A stretch of DNA of 15,945 nucleotides from Micrococcaceae bacterium UBA7136 (GCA_002492045.1 DKXC01000141.1:1-15945), one strand, 5' to 3'; shown: positions 1-6,704, counted from the stretch's first letter. Program-made: numbers and translations. The notes: generated by a model from the letters alone, not told the origin.

Positions 1-2
1 GG

Positions 3-356
3 TCTTCCCGGGCTTCTGGTGGGGGCTGGTCCACTGGCTTCTCTGGGGGATCCTATGGTTCTAGCGCCGGTTCGCGTCCGGCTAGCTCGCGTCCGTCCGA
101 GCCTTCTACCGCCCAGGTCAATGGCTCAGCCTCTTACGGTTATGCGGCTGCGGCGGCTGGACGGGTCTCTCGGGTTCAGCCTAAGAAGGAGATTCCGGCC
201 CTGAGCGTGGGGGATAGGGTGACCCATGCCAGCTTTGGCGAGGGACGGGTACTGGCCCTGGAGGGGGCTGGCGATAAGACTGTGGCTAAGGTTCGCTTTG
301 CCTCTGAGGAGAAGCGGCTGCTGCTGCGCTATGCGCCTTTGACCAAAGTTGAATAA
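3..356 (+). CDS. pcrA: ATP-dependent DNA helicase PcrA/UvrD, C-terminal end (partial)
   Basis: An open frame enters from the left edge (codons begin at base 3) and stops with TAA at 354-356, so only the last 117 residues are present. The first part is a low-complexity Gly/Ser/Ala linker. The last ~50 residues (VGDRVTHASFGEGRVLAL, then a KVRF strand and RYAPLTKVE at the end) match the Tudor-like C-terminal module of actinobacterial PcrA/UvrD helicases, which contacts RNA polymerase and DNA. The helicase core lies outside the window. The position just upstream of sucC agrees with the gene order known in Arthrobacter-like genomes. The overlapping frame at 19-204 is a shadow. Identity rests on the tail domain and on neighbourhood, not on helicase motifs. 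Confidence 0.8.
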   Translation, partial: SSRASGGGWSTGFSGGSYGSSAGSRPASSRPSEPSTAQVNGSASYGYAAAAAGRVSRVQPKKEIPALSVGDRVTHASFGEGRVLALEGAGDKTVAKVRFASEEKRLLLRYAPLTKVE

Positions 357-509
357 TTTAGGCTCGCCAGCTGGGGCTAAGTGCGATAGAGTTTTCTTTT
401 AGCTGGAGTTTGTGCTCTACCTCTCCTGGGGCGGGGTGCGGCTTCACCCTAATCCCAGCTGGCGCACAGCAGGTGTGCCGGCCCGACTTCGACGAAGAAG
501 GATACTCCT
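357..509 (+). promoter_or_regulatory. pcrA-sucC intergenic leader with long inverted repeat
   Basis: The gap holds a perfect 11-bp inverted repeat: CGCCAGCTGGG at 365-375 and CCCAGCTGGCG at 454-464. A smaller TAGAG/CTCTA pair is nested inside it. A transcript crossing the region could fold into a large hairpin that ends about 45 bases before the sucC start. It could be the pcrA terminator, a sucC leader structure or a protein site. There is no U-tract after the right arm and I see no convincing -35/-10 pair. Confidence 0.4.
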
Positions 510-1676
510 GTGGACCTGTTTGAATACCAGGCACGTGACCTCTTTGAAAAGCACGGTGTGCCCGTGCTGCAGGGAATCGTGGCAACCACTCCTGAAGAAG
601 CTAAGGCAGCAGCCGAGAAGATCGGCGGCGTCACTGTTGTAAAGGCCCAGGTTAAGGTGGGCGGCCGCGGTAAGGCTGGTGGCGTTAAGGTTGCCAAGAC
701 CCCTGAAGAGGCTTACCAGTACGCCCAGCAGATTCTGGGTATGGACATTAAGGGCCACACCGTCCACCGGGTCATGATTGCCCAGGGCGCTGATATTGCC
801 GAAGAATACTACTTCTCTCTGCTGCTAGACCGGGCTAACCGCTCCTACCTGGCCATGTGCTCTGTTGAGGGTGGTATGGACATTGAGACTCTGGCGGCTG
901 AGCGTCCTGAGGCCCTGGCCAAGGTTGAGGTGAACCCCCAGGAGGGTATCACCCCCGCTAAGGCTGCTGAGATTGTTGAGGCTGCTGGTTTTGCTGCTGA
1001 CCTGCGCGAGGACGTGGCTGCGGTGCTGGTCAAGCTGGGTGAGGTTTACCGCCAGGAGGACGCCACCCTGGTTGAGGTCAACCCTCTGGTTCGCACCGGT
1101 GACGGTCAGATTCTGGCCCTGGACGGCAAGGTCTCCCTGGACGATAACGCCGACTTCCGTCAGCCTGAGCATGAGGCCCTGGTTGATAAGTCTGCCGAGA
1201 ACCCCCTGGAGGCTAAGGCTAAGGCCCACGACCTCAACTACGTCAAGCTGGATGGCCAGGTGGGCATTGTGGGTAATGGTGCCGGTCTGGTTATGTCTAC
1301 CCTGGACGTGGTGGCTTACGCTGGTGAGCGTCACGGCAATGTGAAGCCGGCTAACTTCCTGGATATTGGTGGTGGTGCCTCGGCTGAGGTCATGGCTGCT
1401 GGCCTGGATATCATCCTCAATGATGAGCAGGTTAAGTCTGTTTTCGTCAACGTCTTTGGTGGTATTACCTCCTGTGACGCGGTTGCTACCGGCATTGTGA
1501 AGGCCCTGGAGATTCTGGGCGATAAGGCTACTAAGCCTCTGGTGGTTCGTCTGGACGGCAACAATGTTGAGGAGGGCCGCCGGATTCTGTCTGAGGCTAA
1601 CCATCCTCTGGTTCACCAGGCGGCCACCATGGATTCTGGTGCCGATAAGGCCGCCGAGCTGGCCCACACCGCATAA
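510..1676 (+). CDS. sucC: Succinyl-CoA synthetase, ADP-forming, beta subunit
   Basis: SucC forms the nucleotide-binding half of the TCA-cycle enzyme that converts succinyl-CoA and ADP/GDP plus phosphate to succinate, CoA and ATP/GTP in the cytoplasm. The 388-residue length is normal for the family. The start MDLFEYQARDLFEKHGVPV is the typical ATP-grasp opening, VVKAQVKVGGRGKAGGVK is the nucleotide-binding segment, and VFVNVFGGITSCDAVATGIV near residue 315 is the conserved C-terminal CoA-ligase signature. The start is GTG at 510, supported by a GAAGAAGGA ribosome site at 494-502. Codons are strongly biased to GGT, GCT, CTG and GAG, as expected for high expression. sucD follows 34 bases downstream on the same strand, so the two are very probably one operon. 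Confidence 0.97.
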   Translation: MDLFEYQARDLFEKHGVPVLQGIVATTPEEAKAAAEKIGGVTVVKAQVKVGGRGKAGGVKVAKTPEEAYQYAQQILGMDIKGHTVHRVMIAQGADIAEEYYFSLLLDRANRSYLAMCSVEGGMDIETLAAERPEALAKVEVNPQEGITPAKAAEIVEAAGFAADLREDVAAVLVKLGEVYRQEDATLVEVNPLVRTGDGQILALDGKVSLDDNADFRQPEHEALVDKSAENPLEAKAKAHDLNYVKLDGQVGIVGNGAGLVMSTLDVVAYAGERHGNVKPANFLDIGGGASAEVMAAGLDIILNDEQVKSVFVNVFGGITSCDAVATGIVKALEILGDKATKPLVVRLDGNNVEEGRRILSEANHPLVHQAATMDSGADKAAELAHTA

Positions 1677-1689
1677 ATCAGCGCTGATT
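1676..1689. repeat. 14-bp perfect palindrome between sucC and sucD
   Basis: AATCAGCGCTGATT is a perfect palindrome that overlaps the last base of the sucC stop codon and lies 21 bases before the sucD ATG. It could be a protein operator, a small RNA hairpin that tunes sucD translation, or chance. Its nine-base half AATCAGCGC also occurs in the hairpin repeat at 4297-4366. Confidence 0.5.
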
Positions 1690-1710
1690 ACTGTATAGAA
1701 GGTTTTTATT

Positions 1711-2628
1711 ATGTCTATCTTTTTGAACAAGGACTCTAAGGTCATCGTTCAGGGCATCACCGGCGGCGAGGGTAGCAAGCATACCGCCCGCATGCTGGCT
1801 GCTGGCACCCAGATTGTGGGCGGCGTTAACGCCCGTAAGGTTGGCACCACTGTGACTCACCAGGATGCTGAGGGCCGTGAGGTTGAGCTGAAGGTTTTCG
1901 GTACTGTGGCTGAGGCTGTGGCCGAGACCGGCGCTGATGTGTCGATTGTTTTTGTTCCGCCGGCTTTCACTAAGGCTGCGGTGATTGAGGCGATTGATGC
2001 TGAGGTTCCCCTGGTTGTTGTGATTACTGAGGGTGTGCCCGTAGGCGATACTGCTGAGTTCTGGGCTTACGCTAAGAGCAAGGTGGATGCTGAGGGCAAG
2101 CAGATTACCCGCATTATTGGCCCTAACTGCCCGGGCATTATTACTCCGGGTGAGTCTCTGGTGGGTATTACTCCGGCCAATATTACTGGTAAGGGCAAGA
2201 TTGGCCTGGTTTCTAAGTCTGGCACCCTGACCTACCAGATGATGTTTGAGCTGCGCGATATTGGTTTCACTACCGCTATTGGTATTGGTGGTGACCCCAT
2301 TATTGGTACCACCCATATTGATGCCCTGGAGGCTTTTGAGGCTGACCCGGAGACTGAGGCTATTGTCATGATTGGTGAGATTGGTGGCGACGCTGAGGAG
2401 CGGGCTGCTGAGTTCATTAAGGCTCATGTGACTAAGCCTGTGGTTGGCTATGTGGCTGGTTTTACTGCCCCTGAGGGTAAGACTATGGGCCATGCTGGCG
2501 CTATTGTTTCTGGTTCTTCTGGTACCGCCCAGGCTAAGAAGGAGGCCCTGGAGGCTGCTGGTGTCAAGGTGGGTAAGACTCCTTCTGAGGCTGCCCAGCT
2601 GATGCGGGAGATCTTCTCTCAGAAGTAG
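1711..2628 (+). CDS. sucD: Succinyl-CoA synthetase, alpha subunit
   Basis: SucD binds CoA and carries the phosphohistidine intermediate of succinyl-CoA synthetase; it works as a complex with SucC. The protein is 305 residues, slightly longer than the usual ~290. The N-terminal Rossmann CoA-binding part has VIVQGITGGEGSKHT (residues 11-25). IIGPNCPGIITPGE at 135-148 and GLVSKSGTLTYQ at 165-176 are family signatures. The active histidine is H261 in KTMGHAGAIVSGSSGTAQAK. An AGAAGG ribosome site lies before the ATG. The short gap and shared codon bias support co-transcription with sucC. The long reading frames on the opposite strand across both genes are products of this codon bias. Confidence 0.97.
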   Translation: MSIFLNKDSKVIVQGITGGEGSKHTARMLAAGTQIVGGVNARKVGTTVTHQDAEGREVELKVFGTVAEAVAETGADVSIVFVPPAFTKAAVIEAIDAEVPLVVVITEGVPVGDTAEFWAYAKSKVDAEGKQITRIIGPNCPGIITPGESLVGITPANITGKGKIGLVSKSGTLTYQMMFELRDIGFTTAIGIGGDPIIGTTHIDALEAFEADPETEAIVMIGEIGGDAEERAAEFIKAHVTKPVVGYVAGFTAPEGKTMGHAGAIVSGSSGTAQAKKEALEAAGVKVGKTPSEAAQLMREIFSQK

Positions 2629-2668
2629 CCTGCCCGGCCTGCTTTAGGGCCTGACCTGTTCGCGTGAG

Positions 2669-2697
2669 GACGCCCTCTGGATGCCCCAGGGGGCGTC
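2669..2697 (+). terminator. Stem-loop downstream of sucD
   Basis: GACGCCCTCTGG (2669-2680) pairs with CCAGGGGGCGTC (2686-2697) over 12 bp with one G-U pair and a 5-base loop, 40 bases after the sucD stop. There is no T-run directly after it, which is common for actinobacterial terminators. Confidence 0.65.
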
Positions 2698-2953
2698 TGT
2701 GCTAGAAACTTTAAAAAAGTTTACTGGGGCCCGAAAGATGTAAGTGCTAGTCAGGCTGGGAATGGGTGGGAAAGCTTGGGTTTGGGGTACTTAAAATCAC
2801 TGATTTTGTGCCCGTTTTGCTTGCGGAAGCTGAGTGCTGACTGGTAGTGTCAGAGCTGAACTCACAGGCAGTAGGAAGTGGGCGTGTTCGCACTGGCTTG
2901 CGGTCTGGGTTCGGTTTTTTGTCCCCCAAACTCATGAATAAGAGGTTTCCACT
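2698..2953 (+). promoter_or_regulatory. Regulatory gap upstream of the glycine-rich protein gene
   Basis: No gene is seen here. The gap contains a small AT-rich inverted repeat, AAACTT/AAGTTT (2706-2711 and 2717-2722), and a perfect 15-bp palindrome, AAAATCACTGATTTT (2793-2807), which is AT-rich and stands out in this GC-rich DNA. A weak CTGAC/GTCAG stem lies near 2835-2855. The palindrome sits about 150 bases before the start codon and is a candidate operator. An AAGAGG ribosome site lies about seven bases before the ATG at 2954. The promoter itself is not assignable by eye. Confidence 0.4.
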
Positions 2954-4189
2954 ATGGAAATGAATCGCCGTACTCTGGCGAAGGGTGCAGCCTGGGCAGC
3001 TCCCGTTGTTGTCGCATCTGCTGCTGTTCCCGCCTACGCTGCAAGCCAGGAGCCCTGCTCCACCGGTGGTAGCTTTGTTGCTCCTGCTCCTACCGATGCT
3101 AACGGTGCAACCACCACTTGGACTGTGCCTGCTGGCGTTACTTCTATCTGCTTCGACGTTCTAGGTGGCGCTGGCGGTGGCTACTCTGCTGCTAATGCTG
3201 GTGGTGCTGGTGCTCGTGTCACCGGTGTTCTGCCTGTATCCCCCGGCGACCAGCTGACCCTGGTTGTTGGTTCCGGTGGTCTCTCTGAGAAGGCCAGCTG
3301 GGCTCGCGCTTTCGGTACTCTTCCCACTACCGGTGGTAAGGGCTACGGCGACGGTGGTGACGCTGCTGCTGCTGTAACCAGCGACGCTAACGTAACCACC
3401 GGTAGCCACCAGTTCGTTCAGCGCTTTGGTGGTTCCGGTGGTGCCGGTTCCGCAATTCTGCTCAACGGCCAGCCTGTTGTCATCGCCGGTGGCGGTGGCG
3501 GTAACGCTAACTACCCCACCTTCGCTGGTGCTTGGCCTGGTGGGTCTCAGTGGAAGGGTAAGCCTGCTGGTTCCACCAATGCTAATAACAACCACCCTGC
3601 TGCGTCAAACAACACTACTCTGCAGGCTGCTGGTTCTGCTGGTGGCGACTCTGCTGATGCTACCGGTGTTACCACTCGTAACAACAACAGCAACGCTGTT
3701 CTGCCTGGTGCTGTTTACAGCTTCGGTAGCGGTGCTAAGGCCGGTGTAGGTGGCGCTGGTGGCGCTACCGGTCCTAACGACGTCTTCACCAATGACACTG
3801 CCTACGTACACCAGATTCGCTACGTAGCTGGTGGCGCTGGTGAGTCCGTAGCTGCCCCCGGCCCTGCTAAGGGTGGTTCAGGTGCTGCTCTGGATCACAC
3901 CTACAAGTACATTGATGCCAAGTCCGTTCGCGCTGTTTCCATCGGCGCCGGTGGTGGCGGTGGCTACGGTGGCGGTGGCGCTGGTAGCTCCACTGGCTTC
4001 GACGGCACCTGGGAAGGCTCTACCGGTGAGCAGAACTACTACGGCCTCCTGATGTCTGCCGGTAACGCCGGTGCAGCTGGCGGTAGCTACGTAGCTCCTT
4101 CCGTTGCTGGTGGCGCTATTGCTCAGGGCAACAACACCAACACCACTGGTGGCATCCGTAACCACGGTGCAATCTCCTTCACCTTCTAA
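2954..4189 (+). CDS. Secreted glycine-rich protein with Tat-type signal peptide
   Basis: This is a 411-residue exported protein of unknown function. Residues 1-29 form a signal peptide: twin arginine at 5-6 (NRRTLAKG), a hydrophobic stretch AAPVVVASAAV, and a likely cleavage after AYA (27-29). The mature part starts with a Cys-containing segment (C35, C66, possibly a disulfide) and WTVPAGVTSICFDVLGGAGGG, which resembles the opening of glycine-rich-domain surface proteins. The rest is rich in Gly, Ala, Ser, Thr and Asn, with tracts such as GAGGGGGYGGGGAGSS in the C-terminal part. No LPXTG sorting signal or C-terminal membrane helix is present, so it is probably released or loosely attached. 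The gene stands alone between two terminators. Almost all glycines use GGT or GGC, which suggests strong expression. M3 is an alternative start. Confidence 0.85.
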   Translation: MEMNRRTLAKGAAWAAPVVVASAAVPAYAASQEPCSTGGSFVAPAPTDANGATTTWTVPAGVTSICFDVLGGAGGGYSAANAGGAGARVTGVLPVSPGDQLTLVVGSGGLSEKASWARAFGTLPTTGGKGYGDGGDAAAAVTSDANVTTGSHQFVQRFGGSGGAGSAILLNGQPVVIAGGGGGNANYPTFAGAWPGGSQWKGKPAGSTNANNNHPAASNNTTLQAAGSAGGDSADATGVTTRNNNSNAVLPGAVYSFGSGAKAGVGGAGGATGPNDVFTNDTAYVHQIRYVAGGAGESVAAPGPAKGGSGAALDHTYKYIDAKSVRAVSIGAGGGGGYGGGGAGSSTGFDGTWEGSTGEQNYYGLLMSAGNAGAAGGSYVAPSVAGGAIAQGNNTNTTGGIRNHGAISFTF

Positions 4190-4223
4190 GAAAGCAACTT
4201 TCTTAGTTAGCTAAGGACTCAGA

Positions 4224-4274
4224 GCGGGGCTCCCCCCAGAAGATTATTCTTCTGAGCGGGAGCCCCGCCTTTTT
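4224..4274 (+). terminator. Strong intrinsic terminator after the glycine-rich gene
   Basis: GCGGGGCTCCC (4224-4234) pairs perfectly with GGGAGCCCCGC (4258-4268). A second stem, CAGAAGA/TCTTCTG (4237-4243 and 4248-4254), is nested inside. A run of five T (4270-4274) follows. Confidence 0.92.
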
Positions 4275-4296
4275 GCGTCCCTGGCAGTCTGCTCAA

Positions 4297-4366
4297 GACC
4301 GGGGCGCCAATCTTTTCACTAGGCGGTCAAGCTTGCCGCCCTTCTGCAAAAATCAGCGCCCCGGTC
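4297..4366. repeat. 70-bp hairpin repeat, copy 1 (left of higBA)
   Basis: The ends GACCGGGGCGC and GCGCCCCGGTC form a perfect inverted repeat. Inside is a second stem, GGCGG/CCGCC, around CAAGCTTG. The 58-bp core (4303-4360) matches the core of the repeat at 5099-5168 in 43 of 58 positions without gaps by my count, in the same orientation. Most conserved are GGCGC, CTTTTCAC and TCTGCAAA. The function is unknown. Confidence 0.75.
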
Positions 4367-4383
4367 TCACTTATACCCTTCAA

Positions 4384-4405
4384 TATCAGTTATATGTGAT
4401 AAAAT
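4384..4405 (+). promoter_or_regulatory. higB promoter -10 and candidate operator
   Basis: TAAAAT (4400-4405) is exactly six bases before the higB ATG, so transcription probably begins at or next to the start codon and the mRNA is leaderless; no ribosome site is present. The inverted repeat TATCA-N8-TGATA (4384-4401) overlaps the -10, a good place for HigA-type autorepression. Confidence 0.5.
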
Positions 4406-4411
4406 TCTGCT

Positions 4412-4777
4412 ATGACCAGATGGAGCATCGAGGCTAAGTATATTGCCGACTGGCTAACACACCTTCCCGAGGGCCAATATCAAGAAGTCATCATTGCCCT
4501 TGAATACCTGGCAGAGCAAGGGCCTAAAGGAAGTCGGCCTTTTGTAGACAGAATCCATCACAGTCGATACCACAATCTCAAGGAATTGCGCCCTCGTAAA
4601 GCCGCGAAGAACATCAGGATTCTCTTCATCTTTGATCCCGTGCAGCAGGCTATCTTGTTAGTAGCCGGGGACAAGGCAGGCAACTGGGAGAAATGGTACA
4701 AACAGAACATACCTCTTGCTGAGGGTATCTACCAGAAACACCTCGAAGAACTAGCCAGTAAGGAGAAGCGATCATGA
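4412..4777 (+). CDS. higB: HigB/Gp49-like RelE-superfamily toxin
   Basis: This 121-residue protein belongs by sequence to the phage Gp49-like branch of RelE/HigB toxins, which cleave mRNA, usually on the ribosome. Signatures are the opening MTRWSIEAKYIADWL, the RIHHSRYHNLKELRP segment (about residues 46-60), the strand KNIRILFIFDP and AILLVAGDKAGNWEKWYKQN, then a C-terminal helix. Basic residues in RPRKAAKNIR are likely RNA-contacting. The toxin comes first, as is usual for higBA. Its stop overlaps the antitoxin start in ATGA at 4774-4777, implying translational coupling. The exact family (Gp49 or other HigB) is assigned by pattern only. Confidence 0.85.
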   Translation: MTRWSIEAKYIADWLTHLPEGQYQEVIIALEYLAEQGPKGSRPFVDRIHHSRYHNLKELRPRKAAKNIRILFIFDPVQQAILLVAGDKAGNWEKWYKQNIPLAEGIYQKHLEELASKEKRS

Positions 4778-5085
4778 CTTTAGATGAACTACTTGAAATT
4801 CGCCCTGTAGACCCTGAGATTATCCGGCAAGGCGTGGAAGAGATGAAAGCGGAAGCCCGTCTCTACCAGCTACGGGAGCTCCGGAAAGACGTTGGACTAA
4901 CCCAGGCTCAGGTCGCTAAACGCCTAGGAGTTAGTCAGCACAGGGTGTCCCAAATCGAAAACGGAGACTTGCCGAACGTAAAGATTGATACTCTCAAAAA
5001 GTATCTAGAAGCACTTGGGACTTCTATCAATATCAGCGTCGAGAGCCCGAACGGGCAAAGCTTCAAACTTCTGACCAGCGCATAA
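4774..5085 (+). CDS. higA: HigA-type antitoxin, XRE helix-turn-helix protein
   Basis: The 103-residue product has a Cro/XRE helix-turn-helix in its middle: LRKDVGLTQAQVAKRLGVSQ, then HRVSQIENGDLPNVKIDTLKKYLEALG (about residues 36-84). The N-terminal helical arm is acidic and probably wraps the toxin; the C-terminal strand (TSINISVESPNGQ) is typical of this antitoxin family. It should neutralise the upstream toxin and, with it, repress the operon, for which the TATCA/TGATA inverted repeat before higB is a candidate site. Its start codon overlaps the toxin stop. Repeat copy 2 begins 14 bases after its stop codon. Confidence 0.87.
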   Translation: MTLDELLEIRPVDPEIIRQGVEEMKAEARLYQLRELRKDVGLTQAQVAKRLGVSQHRVSQIENGDLPNVKIDTLKKYLEALGTSINISVESPNGQSFKLLTSA

Positions 5086-5098
5086 CCCAAAACTAACG

Positions 5099-5168
5099 GG
5101 CCGAGGCGCTGTTCTTTTCACCGGGCTGTTAAGATTGACCGTCATCTGCAAAGAACAGCGCCCAGGCC
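5099..5168. repeat. 70-bp hairpin repeat, copy 2 (right of higBA)
   Basis: GGCGCTGTTCTTT (5105-5117) pairs perfectly with AAAGAACAGCGCC (5150-5162), and GGCC ends extend the stem past two mismatches. It has the same length, orientation and core as copy 1 at 4297-4366. In the stem-forming ends the two copies differ in sequence while keeping much of the pairing, which suggests that the hairpin matters. It may also serve as terminator for higA, but no T-run follows. Confidence 0.75.
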
Positions 5169-5226
5169 AGCGTCCCTAGCCCCCGGGCAAGCAGGCGCGC
5201 CCAGGGCCGGGAGGGTAGTAGCCAGG

Positions 5227-6333
5227 CTAGGCGGTTGTCGTATTAAAGAGCAGGCCCAAGAGGTAGGTCACAATAGCTGCCCCATAGCCAATAGCCAGCT
5301 GACGCAGGCCCCGCTTGAAGGGAGAAGCCCCAGACAGCAGGCCCACCACGCCGCCGGTCAGCAGCAGGGCAAAACCAACCAGCAGCATAGAAACCAGCAT
5401 GGCAGCGCCCCCAGACATACCAAAAATGTAGGGCAGAATCGGAATCAAAGCACCAGAAGCAAAAAAAGCAAAGCTAGAAGCTGCCGCCCCCACATCAGAG
5501 CCCAAAGCCTCATGCTCCGGCTCCTGCTCCTCAGCGTCCTCCCGATGAGACAGAGAGGGATCACAGTCGCAAGTGAAATAACCAAAACGTTCCATAGCCC
5601 GGTGCCGGGCAGCCTCCTCGCTCATGCCCCGGGCTCGGTAAATCAGCTCCAGCTCATTCTGATTAATATCCAGCTGATGGGCCACATCCAAGGTCACCTG
5701 AGTAGGCCGCGACGCATCCAGCAGCTCCCGTTGAGATCGCACCGACACAAACTCACCCGCCGCCATAGACAGGGCACCAGCTAGAAGGCCAGCCACACCC
5801 GACAACAGAACCATAGACGAAGACACGCCACTAGCACCCACACCCATAATCAGGGCGGCATTAGAGACCAGGCCATCGTTGGCCCCAAAAACAGCCGCCC
5901 GGAAGTTACCCGACAGCTTCTCACGTCCAGACGTAGACAGGGCCCGGATAATCTCCTCGTGGATGGCCTCATCAGCAGCCATAGCCTCAGTAGCATCTGG
6001 ATCCTGGGCGTAAGAAGAACGCCCCTCAGCCCGCTGGGCCAGGGCCAGCACAAAAACTGAACCAAAGTTCTGGGCCAGCAGGTGGAGCAGGCGGGCCGAG
6101 AGGGCAGGCTTAGGCTCCGGGTAGGCATGCTCACCGAGAAGATCACGCCAGTGTTGCTGGTGGCGCTCCTCAGCCTGGGCAACCTGTCGCAGAATCTCAG
6201 CCTCTTCACCCTGGGCGCGGTCGGCCAGGGCGGCGTAGATGCGGGCTTCTGAGATTTCTTCAGCCAGGTAGCGGCGCCAACGGCGAATCTGGACCTTGCT
6301 GGGCTGGGTGGGGGATTGAATCTGGGCGGACAT
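5227..6333 (-). CDS. Ferritin-like/VIT1-CCC1 fusion, probable Mn/Fe exporter (MbfA-like)
   Basis: This 368-residue membrane protein joins a ferritin/rubrerythrin-like domain to a VIT1/CCC1 transporter. The N-terminal domain (about 15-135) carries carboxylate and His ligands: E25, E26, E29, the EERHQQH motif at 55-61 and DEAIHEE at 121-127. The transporter begins at NFRAAVFGANDGLVSNAALIMG (143-164), the family signature for the first helix. A cytoplasmic segment rich in Glu, Asp, His and Cys follows (FTCDCDPSLSHREDAEEQE), then three more hydrophobic segments to the C-terminus. MbfA-type fusions export iron or manganese across the membrane. The ATG at 6333 has an AAGGTAGG ribosome site. The leader contains a probable manganese riboswitch, so Mn2+ is the likely physiological substrate, an inference from the RNA. 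Confidence 0.9.
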   Translation of the reverse strand: MSAQIQSPTQPSKVQIRRWRRYLAEEISEARIYAALADRAQGEEAEILRQVAQAEERHQQHWRDLLGEHAYPEPKPALSARLLHLLAQNFGSVFVLALAQRAEGRSSYAQDPDATEAMAADEAIHEEIIRALSTSGREKLSGNFRAAVFGANDGLVSNAALIMGVGASGVSSSMVLLSGVAGLLAGALSMAAGEFVSVRSQRELLDASRPTQVTLDVAHQLDINQNELELIYRARGMSEEAARHRAMERFGYFTCDCDPSLSHREDAEEQEPEHEALGSDVGAAASSFAFFASGALIPILPYIFGMSGGAAMLVSMLLVGFALLLTGGVVGLLSGASPFKRGLRQLAIGYGAAIVTYLLGLLFNTTTA

Positions 6334-6382
6334 AAGAACCTACCTTGGGTCTGGGAGCCAAAGCAGGGCGCGTGCGCTGATA

Positions 6383-6421
6383 CTTCGGCTCAAGAAAATG
6401 AAAGGTTTTCCTTGGCCGAAG
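6383..6421 (-). promoter_or_regulatory. Switching hairpin (expression platform) of the Mn riboswitch
   Basis: On the minus strand, CTTCGGCCAAG (6421 to 6411) pairs with CTTGAGCCGAAG (6394 to 6383) with one bulged base, and a GAAAA/TTTTC extension closes the stem further. The 5' arm reuses the 3' strand of aptamer helix P1 (CCTTCG), so this hairpin and P1 cannot form together. No U-tract follows, so control is more likely translational or Rho-dependent than by an intrinsic terminator. Confidence 0.6.
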
Positions 6422-6564
6422 GTCTCGCTCGCCGCCTCTCAAGAATGAAAAGAAACGGTGGTTTACCGGGAAGCAGGCGGGCCTGCAAGCCAGTATGTCG
6501 ATAAACCGCTTTGGGTTAGCCCGGTAGAAGTTTGGGCTAAGCCAGTGGGAACTACTCCCCTTCG
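6417..6564 (-). promoter_or_regulatory. yybP-ykoY family manganese riboswitch aptamer
   Basis: Read on the minus strand, the leader has the two hallmark motifs of this class at its ends: GGGGAGTAG (6560 to 6552) and GCGAGACCTTCG (6428 to 6417). The flanks CGAAGG (6564 to 6559) and CCTTCG pair as helix P1. P2 is an 11-bp arm with one mismatch (6534-6544 with 6512-6522), and further in are a GGTTTA/TAAACC stem and a GCAGG/CCTGC hairpin. yybP-ykoY RNAs bind Mn2+ and turn on Mn exporters, and the gene below is a VIT1/CCC1-type exporter. The call rests on motif recognition by eye, not on a covariance model. Confidence 0.85.
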
Positions 6565-6704
6565 TCGTCCCTCAGGTTAGCAGAGAAAAAGAGGGGGCCG
6601 CAAAAATTTTTAGAAAAAGTTTGGGAGGGCCTATTAGGGAAGGTTTCTTTTGACCTATTGGCTGCTGGGAAGAGGGGAAGTCTGTTAGCCCTGGTCAGGG
6701 CTGG

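Noticed and set aside
825..2493. Long minus-strand reading frames (306 and 271 codons) opposite sucC and sucD
   Set aside because: They lie exactly across two certain genes and arise because the sense codons avoid those that would give stops on the other strand. Their translations are Leu/Asn/Ser/His-rich with no recognisable domain.
3161..4165. Minus-strand and out-of-frame reading frames across the glycine-rich gene
   Set aside because: Shadow frames of repetitive GGT/GCT sequence, rich in Thr/Val/Ser and without start signals.
4297..5168. Integron attC sites around the toxin-antitoxin pair
   Set aside because: The repeats have the right size and are inverted repeats, but I do not find the RYYYAAC and GTTRRRY core boxes at their ends, and no integrase gene is in the window.
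6512..6544. Additional IdeR/DtxR half-sites (GGGTTAGCCC and GGGCTAAGCC) upstream of the exporter
   Set aside because: These two sequences pair with each other as helix P2 of the riboswitch aptamer, which explains them better than a protein site.
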